A stretch of DNA of 21,734 bases from a virus. Location: positions 1 to 21,734 of the IMG/VR virus record IMGVR_UViG_3300003690_000178; one strand, given 5' to 3'. Below, in pieces: positions 20,323 through 21,734 of this stretch. Within the stretch, counting starts at the first letter, position 1; each line of letters begins with the position of its first letter. The position numbers were made by a program, and so were the translations under genes. The notes below the pieces were generated by a model. The model had not been told where the DNA came from. It saw only the letters and a program-made list of their open reading frames with translations, and ran no database searches.

Positions 20323-21726
20323 CTACGAGCGGGTTGCCAGGGCGACGTATGGGCTAACGGTGTTCGAGCCGTTTCTCGGGGTCAGCGCCGACGTCAGCCA
20401 CGGGCGGCCATCCAGGCGCTGGATGAAGCGGTACACCATCTGGTCCGCCGTAAAGTTCACATGCTCGGACCGCGCCATGGTCATCGCCTGCCGGTCCCCG
20501 ATCAGGTAGTGGGAGAGGTCTACGAAGTACAGGTCACCGGCCGTGCCGAGGGTCTGCGCCTTCTCGGTGAATATGACCGGCCGCCCCAGGATGCTCACCG
20601 GCGGCGCCCCCACTCCGTTTGAGAGCCATACCGCCCCACCCCCGGTCCCGACGTTCAGGGCCATGGTCGCCAACTGGGGGAAGATGTCGGTGTGTCCGAT
20701 CCAGACCGCCCGGTTGATGCTCGCGGGCAACATCCGGGAGTACATGTTCAGGATGTTCTCCCAGACGATGGTCGTGGCCGCCTGACCGGTCTCCTTCGCG
20801 ATGGAGATCAGGGCGTTGGCGTTCAGGATGCCGAGGGGCTGTCCCACGCCGGTGCCGTTGATGAAGGCGTCGTCCTCGAAGTATGCGATCGCCTGCGGGT
20901 ACAATGCCAGGATCAGGGCTTCCAGCGAGATTGCCGAATCCCCCAGAAGCTCGTTGCTGACGACCGAATAGGCGGTCAGCTTGTTCGCCACCAACCGGAC
21001 CGCTGAGAACGTCGGCTGGTTGGTGGTCGAGGAGACGGTCCCCCCCTCTGCTACCCAAGTACCGGACACGCCACCGAAGACGTTCGTCGCATGGGACGTG
21101 TCTCGGATCGAGGGGAACCGCAGGCTTGCCGATCCCATCGGGATCACCCTAGCCCTGGGCCGGATCACTGCCTCTTCCAGCGCGATCATCAGGAGCTCGG
21201 CCCGGAACTCTTCGGGGACCAGAAGGCCACCGTCACCGGAGATCGTCTCGGACAAGTCCTTGAGACGGGCGTCCTTCTGATCCTGTGTGAAGATCGACCT
21301 CAGAGAGGCCAGCAGGAACTCGTCCAGCCCGGCTTCTCCCCAGCCCTCCATACCAACGCCGGGCCCCTGTCCGGTGGCCGCGATCTGCCGGAGCGTCTTG
21401 CGGTCGGCGCCCAGGTGGTTGTACATGGCCTTTGAGCCACGTAGTGAATCGTTGTGCTGCCCCTCGCTCATGGGTAGCCTGGTCATGCGGCCCACCGGCT
21501 GCTTGACGAAGCCACTTTCCTCCAGGAGTTTCACGAAAGCCTTCGCCTTCGCCCCCTCTGCCTGTTCCCCGAGCTCGGGATCGGCGGCCGTAGCCGCTTT
21601 GCTATACGACTCGATGAATGCCGCCGCCTTGGCGGGATCGTCGAAGACATCCTGAATCTTGACCGGGTCGTCCAGGAACGCGCGGAGGTCTTCGGGGTTA
21701 GTGGGAACAGCTACCTTTGTGACCAT
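20323..21726 (-). CDS. HK97-fold major capsid protein
   Basis: A 467-residue protein that is complete at its N-terminus at the window edge (ATG 21726). Residues 1-140 form a charged helical delta-like (scaffold) region. GDGGLLVPEEFRAELL (164-179) marks the start of the mature shell domain, and a maturation protease would be expected to cut somewhere before it. Later hallmarks are ARVIPMGSASLRFPS (192-206), SNELLGDSA (257-265), and FINGTGVGQPLGIL (288-301), a defining motif of the Phage_capsid family. Pattern, length and placement at the head of the structural operon agree. The protease and portal would lie beyond the right edge. Confidence 0.95.
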   Translation of the reverse strand: MVTKVAVPTNPEDLRAFLDDPVKIQDVFDDPAKAAAFIESYSKAATAADPELGEQAEGAKAKAFVKLLEESGFVKQPVGRMTRLPMSEGQHNDSLRGSKAMYNHLGADRKTLRQIAATGQGPGVGMEGWGEAGLDEFLLASLRSIFTQDQKDARLKDLSETISGDGGLLVPEEFRAELLMIALEEAVIRPRARVIPMGSASLRFPSIRDTSHATNVFGGVSGTWVAEGGTVSSTTNQPTFSAVRLVANKLTAYSVVSNELLGDSAISLEALILALYPQAIAYFEDDAFINGTGVGQPLGILNANALISIAKETGQAATTIVWENILNMYSRMLPASINRAVWIGHTDIFPQLATMALNVGTGGGAVWLSNGVGAPPVSILGRPVIFTEKAQTLGTAGDLYFVDLSHYLIGDRQAMTMARSEHVNFTADQMVYRFIQRLDGRPWLTSALTPRNGSNTVSPYVALATRS

Positions 21727-21734
21727 GATTCAGT

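Noticed and set aside
20534-21058. Alternative minus-strand frame inside the capsid gene
   Set aside because: Gly/Arg/His-rich shadow of the capsid protein reading frame.
1-21734. tRNA genes, CRISPR arrays, insertion sequences and attachment sites
   Set aside because: No cloverleaf, regularly spaced direct repeats, transposase-like frame or recognisable attachment core was seen, although weak examples could be missed by eye.

Overview
This window is part of the genome of a tailed double-stranded DNA phage or prophage with a siphovirus-type long-tail morphogenesis module. The evidence is an HK97-fold major capsid protein, a connector, a tail terminator candidate, tail-tube-like proteins, a G/GT-type chaperone pair made by frameshifting, a TP901-type tape measure protein, a tail hub and LamG-type tail proteins. 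Base composition is GC-rich, genes are tightly packed, and most starts (ATG, GTG) have purine-rich Shine-Dalgarno sequences, so the host is probably a GC-rich bacterium. I cannot name host or phage genus. I see no integrase, terminase, portal, endolysin, tRNA or CRISPR array here.

Layout. Positions 1-2680 (plus strand) hold the end of an unidentified gene, a DUF3150-like gene, and an AAA+ ATPase read in three successive frames. Its motif order is permuted: Walker B comes before Walker A. This module ends at a strong intrinsic terminator (2634-2680). It converges with a minus-strand hairpin terminator (2689-2719) that closes the late operon.

Positions 2820-21726 (minus strand) form one structural operon, read from right to left. 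The head region has the major capsid protein, a probable head accessory protein, a zinc-ribbon/Ala-rich protein, a beta-helix protein, a two-zinc-site mini-protein with a C2H2 finger, a small beta-rich protein and a small CPxxG protein. The neck is a fused connector plus tail-completion protein, followed by a probable tail terminator and two small genes. The tail region has two related tail-tube-like proteins flanking a Cys-rich protein, then the assembly chaperone and its -1 frameshift extension (slippery CCCTTTA at 12909-12915, followed by an 8-bp stem), then a 1041-residue tape measure protein with four C-terminal repeats. The tail tip has two LamG-like proteins around a small helical protein, a hub protein, a Cys-containing protein, a fibre-like protein, a small helical protein, a membrane-anchored beta-rich protein and a 56-residue two-helix membrane protein.

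How it works together. Many late genes overlap by 1 to 8 bases or abut, which points to translational coupling along a polycistronic mRNA. Three longer gaps in the late operon hold GC-rich hairpins without T-runs, so they look more like RNA processing, stability or attenuation elements than terminators. The points most worth checking are the permuted AAA+ core, the frameshifted chaperone gene, the connector fusion and the tape-measure repeats.
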